A stretch of 64,000 nucleotides of DNA from Paludibacteraceae bacterium. Lineage in GTDB: Bacteria; Bacteroidota; Bacteroidia; Bacteroidales; Paludibacteraceae. This document shows positions 45,461-54,429 of the stretch, piece after piece (the first letter of the stretch is position 1; every line of letters starts with the position of its first letter). The stretch covers positions 1 to 64,000 of the forward strand of contig JAFSTO010000056.1 in the NCBI GenBank assembly GCA_017450435.1. The letters run 5' to 3'. The notes under the pieces were generated by a model. The model was not told the origin of the DNA. It was given only the letters and a program-made list of their open reading frames with translations, and made no database searches. The position numbers and the translations under genes are program-made.

Positions 45461-48400
45461 ATGCTGAATAGTGTGTGCAACATATCATCCGCTCGCTGTC
45501 GCTTAATCGGCACTTGCAACCCTGTACGCTTTCCCTCCGCGCTCGGACGACTATGTCTGCTGATGATATGCCAACTCACACTCTGCTCTTTCCTGCCATA
45601 TTTCCACGACTTGTCTGACCAACTCCACGCCGGACATAGCAGTGTTACTGCCATCGACGAAGATACTTGCGGATTCACTTGGCTCGCTATGGGGGATAAT
45701 ATAGTTAGAACCGACGGAGTAAATGTCAGGCATTATGCCGACAAATTCGCACAACAGGGATTCTGGCTTATCTCTTTCCACTCCGTTTGTTGCACTCTCG
45801 ACGGAAATATCTATGCGGCATCTTCAAGAGGATTATTCCAATATGTGCCCGAAACGGATAACTTCATCCTGCTCTATGACCGGCCAATAAGAAACATCTA
45901 CGAGGACAAACACCAAAATCTCTGGCTAAGCAACGGCTTCGTCGTCTTCTATCACACGCGCTCACGCACCGCAACGACGATAGAGGATAACGGACGTGAG
46001 ATACAAGGACAACTGTTTACCTCACCAACCGCCCCCTTTGTCTATATCATCACCAACGAAGCACTACTCACTATCTCACCGCCGCAACAACCTCTGTTAA
46101 ACGCTCAGCAACTCGACAAGCAGACAATTCACTCTTCACCGCACCCCTTCCTCCATAAGCAGGTAAGAGCTCTCGCACTCGCCGATTCTACTCTTTTTGT
46201 CCTTACTAAAAGCAGCGGACTGTGGAAACAGCAGGACAATCGGTTTACACTCGTCAATCAGCTGCTATACGACGGCAGACCTGTTAATGCAAGGCAACTC
46301 GTCTCCGATAATGACACCATCATCTGGGCAGGTACAATGCAGGGACTGTTCCGCATAAACTTAAACACACTTGCCTGCCGGCTCTTCAGACAAACATTCG
46401 AACCCGGGGCTCTCGTGAACAATAGCGTTCAGGCACTGTTCCTCGATAGCAGACATAACCTTTGGGTCGGAACCTATGCCGGAGGACTCTGTGTCCTTAA
46501 CCAAAACGATTACAACAAACAAAATAACCATTCCTTCGCTGACTATGGAGTGGTGAATATGCCAATCAGTGCACTCCTTCCCGCTAATGATACTCTCTGG
46601 TTGGGAACAGAGGGAAACGGACTGTTCTGCTACGTCAAAAACAAAGGCCTGCTCAGACGCTTTGCGCATTCTGACGACCCGTCTTCTCTCCCCTCTGACA
46701 ATATCAAAGCACTTTCAAGGCAAGGTGATTACCTTTGGGTCGCTACCTATCTCGGCGGACTCTCTTGCCTCAATATCTCTACAGGCAAGTGTGATAACAC
46801 TCTGATGACTAATTCTGATAACCGCTTGATAAGCCGGCAGGTGTATAATATCGTAACCGACAGCTCCGGCGGATTGTGGGCGGTCTATCAGGACATCACC
46901 AACGTCGTGTCTTGTGTCAATACCGCCGCTAAGCCTTACTCTGTTGTCAATTATCATATTCCCGACCCGGAAGGAGAACATGTTTCTACAAGACTCTATT
47001 ACCTCGCTGTCGGCAACGACTGTCTCTGGCTCGCCACTACTACTTCACTCCATTGCTTCTCGCTCTCCGAGCGCACTTATCTCTTCTCTGCTACACCACA
47101 GACACATGCCTTGATACAGGATATTTGTTATGACCCCGCCTGCAGGTGTCTTTGGTTAGCCACTCTCAATAATGGGTTGATGAGGTTTAATATTACCACA
47201 CACTCTTTCTCAACCATTCCACTGCCTTTCGAAAAAGGCAATGACGGAATACGCAAACTCTGTCTGGTCGGCAATACCTTATATCTCTCAACTGACGGGC
47301 AAGGTGTGTTCGCGCTCAATACACTCAACTGCAACATGGCGGCGGTCGCCGATGTCTCCAATATCTTCACCATCACACCTAATCTCGCTGACTCAACACT
47401 TATTCTCGGCGCCGGCGGACAATGGACAACCGTTAGTATGCAGCGTGCCGCAACAACCGATGCCCATCCGGCGCAACCGGCTACCTTCATCGCCGATGTC
47501 GCCGTTAACAACCAGTCGGTCTATCTCAACGATACTACATACTATCAAAAGATAAAACAACTCCTAAACGCACATATCTCACTCGCACATAATGAGAATA
47601 ACCTCTCCCTCACTCTGTCTAACGGAGCTTATGTGCCTTCTCAAGCATGCCATTTCCGATTTCGCTTGTTACCATCACGACGAAACAGAAGAGTAGCACC
47701 GGCGGACACTGTCTGGAGAGAACTGCCGAACACACAACGAACCGTCAATCTACTGCAACTCAATACGGGAACATATCTGTTCCAAGCACAAGCGTCAAAC
47801 GACATCATTCATTGGGGCAATACTCTTTCCCTGAAGATTACTGTCAAACCCGTGTGGTGGATGAGTAACGCTGCTATCTGTTGCTACGTTTTTGCCGGCG
47901 CTATGATTGTCGCCTATATCATCTTCCTGCTCATATCGCATTATCGGCTTCAGCGCTCATTGTTTGAAACAAATATACGCCGGCAAGCAGAAGAAAAAGC
48001 CTCAAGGGCTAAAGTGCTCTTTTTTACAGATGTGAATAAGGAACTCAAAGCACCTTTGATTAACCTGAAGAAAAACGTTAGTGCTGAACAAGCTATATAC
48101 GTGCAGCAGATGCTCGACATCATGGACTCTTATACACAACGGTATTGTATCGATATAGGAACCAACCCCGTCGCCACAATGCAGCAACAACAACTTGACA
48201 AACTCACTACGATGATAAGTGAACGTATGCTTGACGGACATGTGGATATTGACCGCCTTGCTGCGGATATGGGGATGTCAAGACGAAAACTATTCTCTTT
48301 TGTTAAAGACATGACTGGTAAGGCTCCTATTGAGTATATCCGCTCTTTCCGACTGCAAACAGCAGCCAAGCTGATGCTGGAGCAGGGATTGACGGTCAAA

Positions 48401-48514
48401 GAAGCTATGGATAAGGTCGGTATTGAAAGCCAGAGCTATTTTGTTAAAGCCTTTAGAGCTGAGTTCGGTGACACACCCGGGGCTTTCGTCACTAAGCAGG
48501 GGAATAAGCATTAA
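45461..48514 (+). CDS. Membrane-spanning regulator: Reg_prop/Y_Y_Y sensor - TM - AraC HTH, kinase lost
   Basis: 1017 residues. Membrane anchor (~30-47), two-propeller sensor of ligand-binding repeats (GLFQYVPETDNF, LWVGTYAGGLC, LWLGTEGNGLF), Y_Y_Y-like sandwich (~700-795), membrane helix (~804-826), AraC HTH (~910-1012; MSRRKLFSFVK, SQSYFVKAFRAEFGDTPGAF). This is the hybrid two-component (HTCS) layout without ATPase and receiver. A relic of the HisKA box remains, FFTDVNKELKAPL at 854-866, with Lys860 where FFTNISHEFRTPL has the phospho-accepting His. It therefore cannot signal by phosphotransfer. It is the likely activator of both transcription units of this locus. Confidence 0.88.
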   Translation: MLNSVCNISSARCRLIGTCNPVRFPSALGRLCLLMICQLTLCSFLPYFHDLSDQLHAGHSSVTAIDEDTCGFTWLAMGDNIVRTDGVNVRHYADKFAQQGFWLISFHSVCCTLDGNIYAASSRGLFQYVPETDNFILLYDRPIRNIYEDKHQNLWLSNGFVVFYHTRSRTATTIEDNGREIQGQLFTSPTAPFVYIITNEALLTISPPQQPLLNAQQLDKQTIHSSPHPFLHKQVRALALADSTLFVLTKSSGLWKQQDNRFTLVNQLLYDGRPVNARQLVSDNDTIIWAGTMQGLFRINLNTLACRLFRQTFEPGALVNNSVQALFLDSRHNLWVGTYAGGLCVLNQNDYNKQNNHSFADYGVVNMPISALLPANDTLWLGTEGNGLFCYVKNKGLLRRFAHSDDPSSLPSDNIKALSRQGDYLWVATYLGGLSCLNISTGKCDNTLMTNSDNRLISRQVYNIVTDSSGGLWAVYQDITNVVSCVNTAAKPYSVVNYHIPDPEGEHVSTRLYYLAVGNDCLWLATTTSLHCFSLSERTYLFSATPQTHALIQDICYDPACRCLWLATLNNGLMRFNITTHSFSTIPLPFEKGNDGIRKLCLVGNTLYLSTDGQGVFALNTLNCNMAAVADVSNIFTITPNLADSTLILGAGGQWTTVSMQRAATTDAHPAQPATFIADVAVNNQSVYLNDTTYYQKIKQLLNAHISLAHNENNLSLTLSNGAYVPSQACHFRFRLLPSRRNRRVAPADTVWRELPNTQRTVNLLQLNTGTYLFQAQASNDIIHWGNTLSLKITVKPVWWMSNAAICCYVFAGAMIVAYIIFLLISHYRLQRSLFETNIRRQAEEKASRAKVLFFTDVNKELKAPLINLKKNVSAEQAIYVQQMLDIMDSYTQRYCIDIGTNPVATMQQQQLDKLTTMISERMLDGHVDIDRLAADMGMSRRKLFSFVKDMTGKAPIEYIRSFRLQTAAKLMLEQGLTVKEAMDKVGIESQSYFVKAFRAEFGDTPGAFVTKQGNKH

Positions 48515-48572
48515 GGTCATTTTTGAATATTGCAAATTGCTGTTTTGAATTTTTTTGTATATTTTGTTATTT

Positions 48573-48637
48573 TGCCAATTTGAGCAAAACAATTGCAATT
48601 TAAACGCCGTTCAAGTTGCGTTTAAATGCTAATTTTG
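48573..48637 (+). promoter_or_regulatory. Operator repeats and -7 box of the secreted-protein unit
   Basis: TGCCAATTTG at 48573-48582 and TGCAATTTAA at 48594-48603 are 21 bp apart; the second starts 36 bp before the -7 box TAATTTTG (48630-48637), exactly as upstream of 38150. TGCAAATTGC at 48531 lies 42 bp (2 x 21) further up. No -33 TTG is present. An inverted repeat ATTTAAACGC / GCGTTTAAAT (48598-48627) overlaps the site. This second promoter should drive 48684-62268. Confidence 0.68.
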
Positions 48638-48683
48638 CAGGTGAAATATAATCCGTACACACGAACCAAAACATACTACAACC

Positions 48684-50594
48684 ATGAAAAACGCTCAACT
48701 ACCATTCCTGTTGATGACATTCTTTGTTCTTCCATCTGTCGCCTCTGCCTCAGACTACGAGCGCAATGAGACAACTCATTATTTCGACTACACCGGTACG
48801 CCCCTTGACACCGACCTTGAGGTCGATTTCTCCGAGCTCACATCAGACATGGTCGCCTATTCAAGCGGCACCACTCATTCCGAGACCATCCTCGAGTTCC
48901 AAGGCTTGGGGTTGTATAAGTACTGCTATTACGCATCACGAACGTTGGGCGAAAATACGTATGCACCGTTGTTGTGGAATAGTGGTAAGAGTTATGTTGC
49001 TGGTGAAGAAAAAAACAACAAAGATGTGGAAAACGTATATGACCTACCTGCAGTGTATTTTCCTGAATTTAAGGACGGAATTAGGTACATCGCTTTTGAG
49101 GGTTGGGGAGTTAACAATCCTGCCAATATTACATTTATGAAGCAAGCTGATGATGGAACATGGTCAAATATAGCAACAAAGAGTCTATCAAAAAACTCTT
49201 ATACACGTGACACAATTTTTATTAACAACCGAAATGTAAAGCGGGTAATGTTTCATCGCATTACGGCAAATAACGCATACCAATATATAACAAAAATCAC
49301 CGTTGCTACTTATTCTCCAAAGGAATGGATATACAATTCCACCTCAGGCAGATACGACTATACCGGTACACCGCAAACAGACACTCTTGTCGTGGATTTT
49401 TCAGGTCTGACAGAGAGAGAACATAAAACACATGATGGTAGTAACGTTTTCGCTGAAGAAACACTTGCGGAGTTTAATCATGTAGGCTTGTATAAATTTG
49501 GTTGGTACTCCTCGAGAACGTGCGAGGATGTAGCTTATTCACCTGTGCTGTGGTCTTGCGGTAATTCTTACTATAATGGCGTTTCAACTAACAACACCGC
49601 GATAACTGTGGTCTGTCGCCCTGCAATTTATCTACCAACGATTCAGAACGGCATCAAGAAGATTATTATTGAGGGTTGGACTAACGGCGCAACTGCCTAT
49701 CCTTTAAACATAATGGCCAAACAGAACGGAACATGGAAAAACTTGAATTCAATAAATTCTTCATATCCCGGAACTGTCTCTCTTCAAGGAAATAAATATT
49801 CAAGAGATACAATAGTGATTGACAATACAGAGGTGAAGGATGTGTTGTTTACACGTAGTAGCACTGCATACCAGTTTATAACCAAGATAACGATTATTCC
49901 TATTCCAAATATTGTTATTGCCGAAGATGCCGACAATAGCGAACTGTTGGCAGAATATAACGGAGAGAAGGTAAATCTGACAGTTCATCGTACCATCAAA
50001 GCAGGAATGTACAACACCTTCTGTCTGCCATGTGATGTGAGTGGTAGCAGGCTGAAGGAGGCGTTAGGAGTCAGTGAGTGTTCGCTCAAGTGGTTTAATG
50101 CTGCAAGTATGGCGGGCGAGGCAATAGACATGCAGTTCACGACAGCATCATCTGTTCAAGCCGGAGCGCCATATCTTATCAAGACAAACGAGGACGTTAC
50201 AGAGTCGTTTATACTGCGGGATGTGGTAATTAAAAATACTACTCGTCATATTGACAAGCCTTCAGGCACGCCTTTGGTTAAGTTCTACGGAACTTTCAAT
50301 CCGACACCTCTCTCTACCTCACGCAACACCCTTGTTCTCGGTGCCAACAGTACCCTTTATTACGTTGACCACGACCTGACGATGGACGGTATGCGCGGCT
50401 ATTTCCAACTGACAGGAACGGCTGCCGCTGCTGCACCGCAAGTGCGTATCAGGTATATGGAGGATACGGCAACCGATACAGAGGCGGCTGAGGGTAACCC
50501 GCAAAATAGCATAAAAGTGATACGCGACGGACAGTTGCTGATTATCCGCGACGGCGTAATGTATAACACTTTAGGTCAAACAATTAACAAGTAA
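48684..50594 (+). CDS. Secreted protein with two copies of an unrecognised ~200-residue domain (copies 1-2)
   Basis: 636 residues, signal peptide to VASAS (~23), no lipobox. Two tandem copies (~30-213 and ~225-410) share YTGTP-x-DT-L-VDFS, a GLYK(Y/F)xxY(A/S)SRT motif, PxLWxxG(K/N)SY, P(A)(V/I)Y(F/L)P...GI, a Gly-Trp and a closing YQ(F/Y)ITKIT. The pattern suggests a beta-sandwich, possibly carbohydrate-binding. A third part (~425-600) is a different beta domain (TIKAGMYNTFCLPCDVSGSR). The C-terminus KVIRDGQLLIIRDGVMYNTL then GQ is the shared tail. First gene after the 48630 promoter. Function unknown; glycan capture or adhesion is inferred from context. Confidence 0.75.
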   Translation: MKNAQLPFLLMTFFVLPSVASASDYERNETTHYFDYTGTPLDTDLEVDFSELTSDMVAYSSGTTHSETILEFQGLGLYKYCYYASRTLGENTYAPLLWNSGKSYVAGEEKNNKDVENVYDLPAVYFPEFKDGIRYIAFEGWGVNNPANITFMKQADDGTWSNIATKSLSKNSYTRDTIFINNRNVKRVMFHRITANNAYQYITKITVATYSPKEWIYNSTSGRYDYTGTPQTDTLVVDFSGLTEREHKTHDGSNVFAEETLAEFNHVGLYKFGWYSSRTCEDVAYSPVLWSCGNSYYNGVSTNNTAITVVCRPAIYLPTIQNGIKKIIIEGWTNGATAYPLNIMAKQNGTWKNLNSINSSYPGTVSLQGNKYSRDTIVIDNTEVKDVLFTRSSTAYQFITKITIIPIPNIVIAEDADNSELLAEYNGEKVNLTVHRTIKAGMYNTFCLPCDVSGSRLKEALGVSECSLKWFNAASMAGEAIDMQFTTASSVQAGAPYLIKTNEDVTESFILRDVVIKNTTRHIDKPSGTPLVKFYGTFNPTPLSTSRNTLVLGANSTLYYVDHDLTMDGMRGYFQLTGTAAAAAPQVRIRYMEDTATDTEAAEGNPQNSIKVIRDGQLLIIRDGVMYNTLGQTINK

Positions 50595-50601
50595 CACTGC
50601 C

Positions 50602-50730
50602 ATGAAGACGTATATCACACCACAGACCACGATACTAACAACGACTCCTTCCGCTATTATCTGTACCAGCGTTAGAGGTAACGCCCTACAAGGCGGAGAC
50701 TTCGGCATAGGAGATATGTATATTCTATGA
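50602..50730 (+). CDS. Small 42-residue protein between the secreted-domain genes
   Basis: ATG 50602 to TGA 50730. It starts MKTYITPQTTILTTTPSAII and ends GDFGIGDMYIL. Bacteroidota often carry such tiny genes (MK-x-Y-x-x-P start, Ser/Thr-rich middle, Gly/Asp-rich end) next to secreted-protein genes. It begins 7 bases after the preceding stop and ends 42 bases before the next gene, so it fits the operon. Function unknown; existence inferred from position and pattern. Confidence 0.5.
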   Translation: MKTYITPQTTILTTTPSAIICTSVRGNALQGGDFGIGDMYIL

Positions 50731-50772
50731 TAAGAACCCAAGCTGCTAATAATATACCTAAAATATACCGCT

Positions 50773-52320
50773 ATGAAAAAACTATTTCTCTTTGTAGGTC
50801 TTCTGACCGCTTGTGCGGCACATGCCGCTCTTTACACATTGTCAGATGACGGTTATGCCTATACCGGCACGCCTGTTGACTCGTTCCGCGTGGATTTCAC
50901 CACATGGGCAGCTGATTCGTTGCCTGCCTCGTGGCTTGACGCAGATGCAGCACATGAGGCCGGCGGAATGGCGTTCGTCAAGTGGACGCTCACCAACCGC
51001 TCTGTCAAGATTGACGGTGTGTCGTCCACCATGCCGACGGCGTTTAACAACGGCACAACAGCCGACCCGACACCCGTGAAGAACAACGCCACCTCTAACA
51101 AACCGCGTATCTACCTGCCTACCACTACACGTGGAGTGAAGGCTATTCATGCGCGGATAGCGTGTGCCAAGGCACGGTCGCTGGCTATTAATTATAAAGA
51201 CGACAACCATTCCGCTTGGGCATATACCTCAGCGCAAGTGCTTTCCGCACAGGCTTCGTGGAATGTGGCTGAGGTTAGTTGCGAACTGAACACTGTAGGT
51301 GAAACAAGTATCTTTCTCCAATATGGCAGCACCGACTATTTCGCTATCCTCAGTCTTGAACTTGAGCTTGTCGGCAATCAATCCGTCAGTCTTGATATGC
51401 ACAGTCTGCTGTTGAACACCGACGCGCAACGTTCACTCACTGCTACACCGATACCTGCCGACCTCCCACTCTCATGGAGTTCCACTGACGAAACGGTGTG
51501 CACCGTAGCTGATGGTGTAGTGACAGCTGTTGGACCTGGCACTGCCGATATCATCGTTAGTGCCGGAGACGCGGCAGCGGATACCTGTCATGTGACAACG
51601 GTGGCGCATAACAACTATGCCGTCGGTGAGGACGGTTATTGGCATTATACCGGCGAACCGGTGAACGAACTCGATGTTGAGTTCAGCAACCTCTCCGAGG
51701 AGAATTCTTATTACACTACCGGCAATATACACGCTGACTTGCTTTGGAATTTCGCGGGAGTAGGACTATATAAATGGGGATACTTACAGTCGCGTTCATG
51801 CGCAGGAGAGGAGTACGGACCCATGCTCTGGAATAGCGGCAATAGCGAGAACGGAACCAACTTCGCCATTAAAGACTCCAACCCCGACAAACTGCCTGCT
51901 ATCTATCTGCCGGAAATAGCAAACGGTATCAAGACACTTACCGTGGAGGGATGGACCAACAACAACGGACGAAGCCTCATGATTGACGTTGAGAACGAAG
52001 AAGGAAACTGGCAAAACATTACTGCGTTTAACCCCGGTTATGAAAGCTATTATCTCACACTTGATGGCAATAGTTATTCAACCGCTACCTTCAACGTCTC
52101 TGACCGAAATATAACACGTATGAGACTCTATCGTAATAGCAACGACTATCAGTTCATCACACGTATCACCGTTGAACCGATGCCCGAAGTGACCGACCCT
52201 ACCGCTGTTGAACAACTGACAGCTGATAAACACGGCGCCGAAAAGCTTATGCGAAACGGACAATTGGTCATTCTTCGTGGTGAGAATACCTACAACGCAA
52301 TAGGACAAACAGTAAAGTAA
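50773..52320 (+). CDS. Secreted protein with two unrecognised domains and a BIG2-like domain (copies 3-4)
   Basis: 515 residues, signal peptide ending AAHAA. Domain order: divergent copy 3 (~20-198; DDGYAYTGTPVDSFRVDFTT, PRIYLP), a bacterial Ig-like BIG2 domain (~203-280; LSWSSTDETVCTVADGVVTA), then copy 4 (~283-475; GYWHYTGEPVNELDVEFSNL, GLYKWGYLQSRSC, GPMLWNSGNSENG, DYQFITRITVE). Ends with the shared tail KLMRNGQLVILRGENTYNAI, GQTVK. Copy 4 is close to the first domain of the next gene. No catalytic motif recognised. Confidence 0.75.
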   Translation: MKKLFLFVGLLTACAAHAALYTLSDDGYAYTGTPVDSFRVDFTTWAADSLPASWLDADAAHEAGGMAFVKWTLTNRSVKIDGVSSTMPTAFNNGTTADPTPVKNNATSNKPRIYLPTTTRGVKAIHARIACAKARSLAINYKDDNHSAWAYTSAQVLSAQASWNVAEVSCELNTVGETSIFLQYGSTDYFAILSLELELVGNQSVSLDMHSLLLNTDAQRSLTATPIPADLPLSWSSTDETVCTVADGVVTAVGPGTADIIVSAGDAAADTCHVTTVAHNNYAVGEDGYWHYTGEPVNELDVEFSNLSEENSYYTTGNIHADLLWNFAGVGLYKWGYLQSRSCAGEEYGPMLWNSGNSENGTNFAIKDSNPDKLPAIYLPEIANGIKTLTVEGWTNNNGRSLMIDVENEEGNWQNITAFNPGYESYYLTLDGNSYSTATFNVSDRNITRMRLYRNSNDYQFITRITVEPMPEVTDPTAVEQLTADKHGAEKLMRNGQLVILRGENTYNAIGQTVK

Positions 52321-52341
52321 AACCAAGAAAAACATACTAAT

Positions 52342-54366
52342 ATGAAAAAGTGTTTGTTATCACTAATTATCGTTCTCTCTACCGCCGCCGTCTCGGCACA
52401 GGCTACATACTCCTTGGGGAATGACGGATATTATCACTATCAAGGACCGGCTGTCACCGGTGTAGCTGTTGATTTTGCTGACATGACTTCCGCTGACGAA
52501 GCTTACTCCGAGGGAACAACACATGCCGACCGGCTGATGAATTTTCAAGGACTGGGAATGTATAAGTTCTGCTACCTTCAGTCACGCAAATGCGGCACGG
52601 CAACAGACGACCCCGTTTACGGACCACTTGCTTGGAACAACGGTTCTTCCGAGAACGGAAAGAACTATGATATTAAGACATCCAATCCCGACAAACTGCC
52701 CGCTATATATTTTCCGGAGATAGAAGGAGGTGTGAAATACGTAATAACCGAGGGCTGGTGCTACAACCAAAACAGGTCACTCATCTTCCAATGCGAGAAC
52801 GCCAACGGAGAATGGGTGGATGTCAACACCGTTGCTACATCGATGAACACTTACTATCAGACTATGCGAAAGAATATTTATACTCGCGACACTCTGGTAG
52901 TAAACAGTTCAGCCGTCAGGAAGCTCCGACTTTATCGTAATAGCAACGAATACCTGTTCTTGTGCAATATTCAGGTCATCTCTATGACCGACAATGGCAC
53001 ACTTGTGCCTGTCACCGCCGTGGTGCTCAATCAGAGCGCTGCATCCATGGAGGTGAGTCAGACGCTGCAGCTGAAAGCTACCATCAAGCCCTTCAACGCT
53101 TCCGTACAGACGGTGACATGGAGCAGCAGCGACAATGAAGTGGCAACAGTTGACGACAACGGCGTAGTCACCGCTATCGCTGCCGGCAGCGCTACTATCA
53201 CCGCTTCTTGCGACGGACAAACGGCGACATGTGTGCTCACAATAACAGGAGAGAAGCCTGTCACATCCATCACTCTGGACCAGACAACGCTGCGTGTTGC
53301 GGAAGGCAAATATGCGCGACTCACTGCCACCGTTCTGCCAACCGACGCAAGTAACCCTAACGTTACTTGGACATCGTCCAAAGAGAATGTGGCTACGGTG
53401 GAAGGAGGACTCATTCATGCCATCGCAGAGGGAAACACTACCATCACCGCTACCGCCGGCAACTGCTCTGCTACATGTCAGCTGGAGGTCTATTGGGAAA
53501 TGCCGGAAGCAACCGACTTCATCCTTGCTGAATACTATCCGGGATGCTTCTACTACGAATGGTGGGGCGATGCACTTACGAAGCCCCTGTATATCGACTT
53601 TACCAAGTGGACATACGACAGCCTGCCGGACCCGCAGTGGCCGGACTTTGCGACAGCACGTTCTATGGGACACTCAGGAGAACTGGTACAACGGGATAAT
53701 ATCGGCTTCTATCAGTGGATGATATACGAGGGACGCTCGCTCTCTTCTGACGGATATGTCTCGGAAACCGGCGCTACTACAGCTAATGTCCTTTTCAACG
53801 GAGGATATAGTTATATCAACGGCGTTAGAGAAGGAGCAGGAGCCGTTGCGCTATGTTATCGACCGAGAATCTATTTCCCAACTTTCAAGGCAGGACTACA
53901 CCAGGTGCGCATAACAGGCGTCAGCCACAGCAACACACGCTCAATGTTCGTACAATATAAGGATATGACACTCAGCTCTCTCGGGCAAGACAGCGCTATC
54001 ATGGCAGGGCTACCGGCTCTGCAGTTCGGAAACGTCTGGGACGAGTACGTAATTGACATCACCAACGAGGGCATAACCGATGTCAACCTCTCACGTAACA
54101 GCACTGACTTCTGGTTCATTGGTAGCATTGAGCTTATACCTTATGATGCATCTGCTTTGGAACACGTTGCTGACACAAGGTATGAGGCAAGAGCGGTTAC
54201 AGGTGGAATACTCATAAACGCTAAACAAACGGTGCAGGTACCTGTCTATAGCCTTACCGGCTATCTACTGCATACCATCACCGCACTGCCTCAGCAACAC
54301 ACCTTCATACCTATGCCGCAGGGTGTCTATCTGGTAGGTAAAGAAAAGGTGGTTGTCGGAAACTAA
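52342..54366 (+). CDS. Secreted protein with two unrecognised domains, two BIG2 domains and a T9SS tail (copies 5-6)
   Basis: 674 residues, signal peptide to VSAQ (~20). Copy 5 (~22-215; GYYHYQGPAVTGVAVDFADM, GMYKFCYLQSRKC), two BIG2 Ig-like domains (~222-302 and ~305-384; VTWSSSDNEVATVDDNGVVT), divergent copy 6 (~400-600; YIDFTKWTYDSLPDPQWPDF, PRIYFPTFKAGLHQVRITG). Residues ~612-674 form a canonical type IX CTD: VPVYSLTGYLLHTI, then GVYLVGKEKVVV. So this protein should cross the outer membrane by the T9SS and be anchored or released at the surface. Role in binding the locus glycan is inferred. Confidence 0.78.
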   Translation: MKKCLLSLIIVLSTAAVSAQATYSLGNDGYYHYQGPAVTGVAVDFADMTSADEAYSEGTTHADRLMNFQGLGMYKFCYLQSRKCGTATDDPVYGPLAWNNGSSENGKNYDIKTSNPDKLPAIYFPEIEGGVKYVITEGWCYNQNRSLIFQCENANGEWVDVNTVATSMNTYYQTMRKNIYTRDTLVVNSSAVRKLRLYRNSNEYLFLCNIQVISMTDNGTLVPVTAVVLNQSAASMEVSQTLQLKATIKPFNASVQTVTWSSSDNEVATVDDNGVVTAIAAGSATITASCDGQTATCVLTITGEKPVTSITLDQTTLRVAEGKYARLTATVLPTDASNPNVTWTSSKENVATVEGGLIHAIAEGNTTITATAGNCSATCQLEVYWEMPEATDFILAEYYPGCFYYEWWGDALTKPLYIDFTKWTYDSLPDPQWPDFATARSMGHSGELVQRDNIGFYQWMIYEGRSLSSDGYVSETGATTANVLFNGGYSYINGVREGAGAVALCYRPRIYFPTFKAGLHQVRITGVSHSNTRSMFVQYKDMTLSSLGQDSAIMAGLPALQFGNVWDEYVIDITNEGITDVNLSRNSTDFWFIGSIELIPYDASALEHVADTRYEARAVTGGILINAKQTVQVPVYSLTGYLLHTITALPQQHTFIPMPQGVYLVGKEKVVVGN

Positions 54367-54429
54367 AGTGAAAACCACAAACGTTCAACCCTGAACGTCT
54401 GACCACTAACGTGAACCCCCAACAAGGTT

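Noticed and set aside
52909-53673. 254-residue minus-strand frame within the BIG2-containing gene
   Set aside because: Antisense of a repeat-containing, low-stop region; the plus strand has clear domains.
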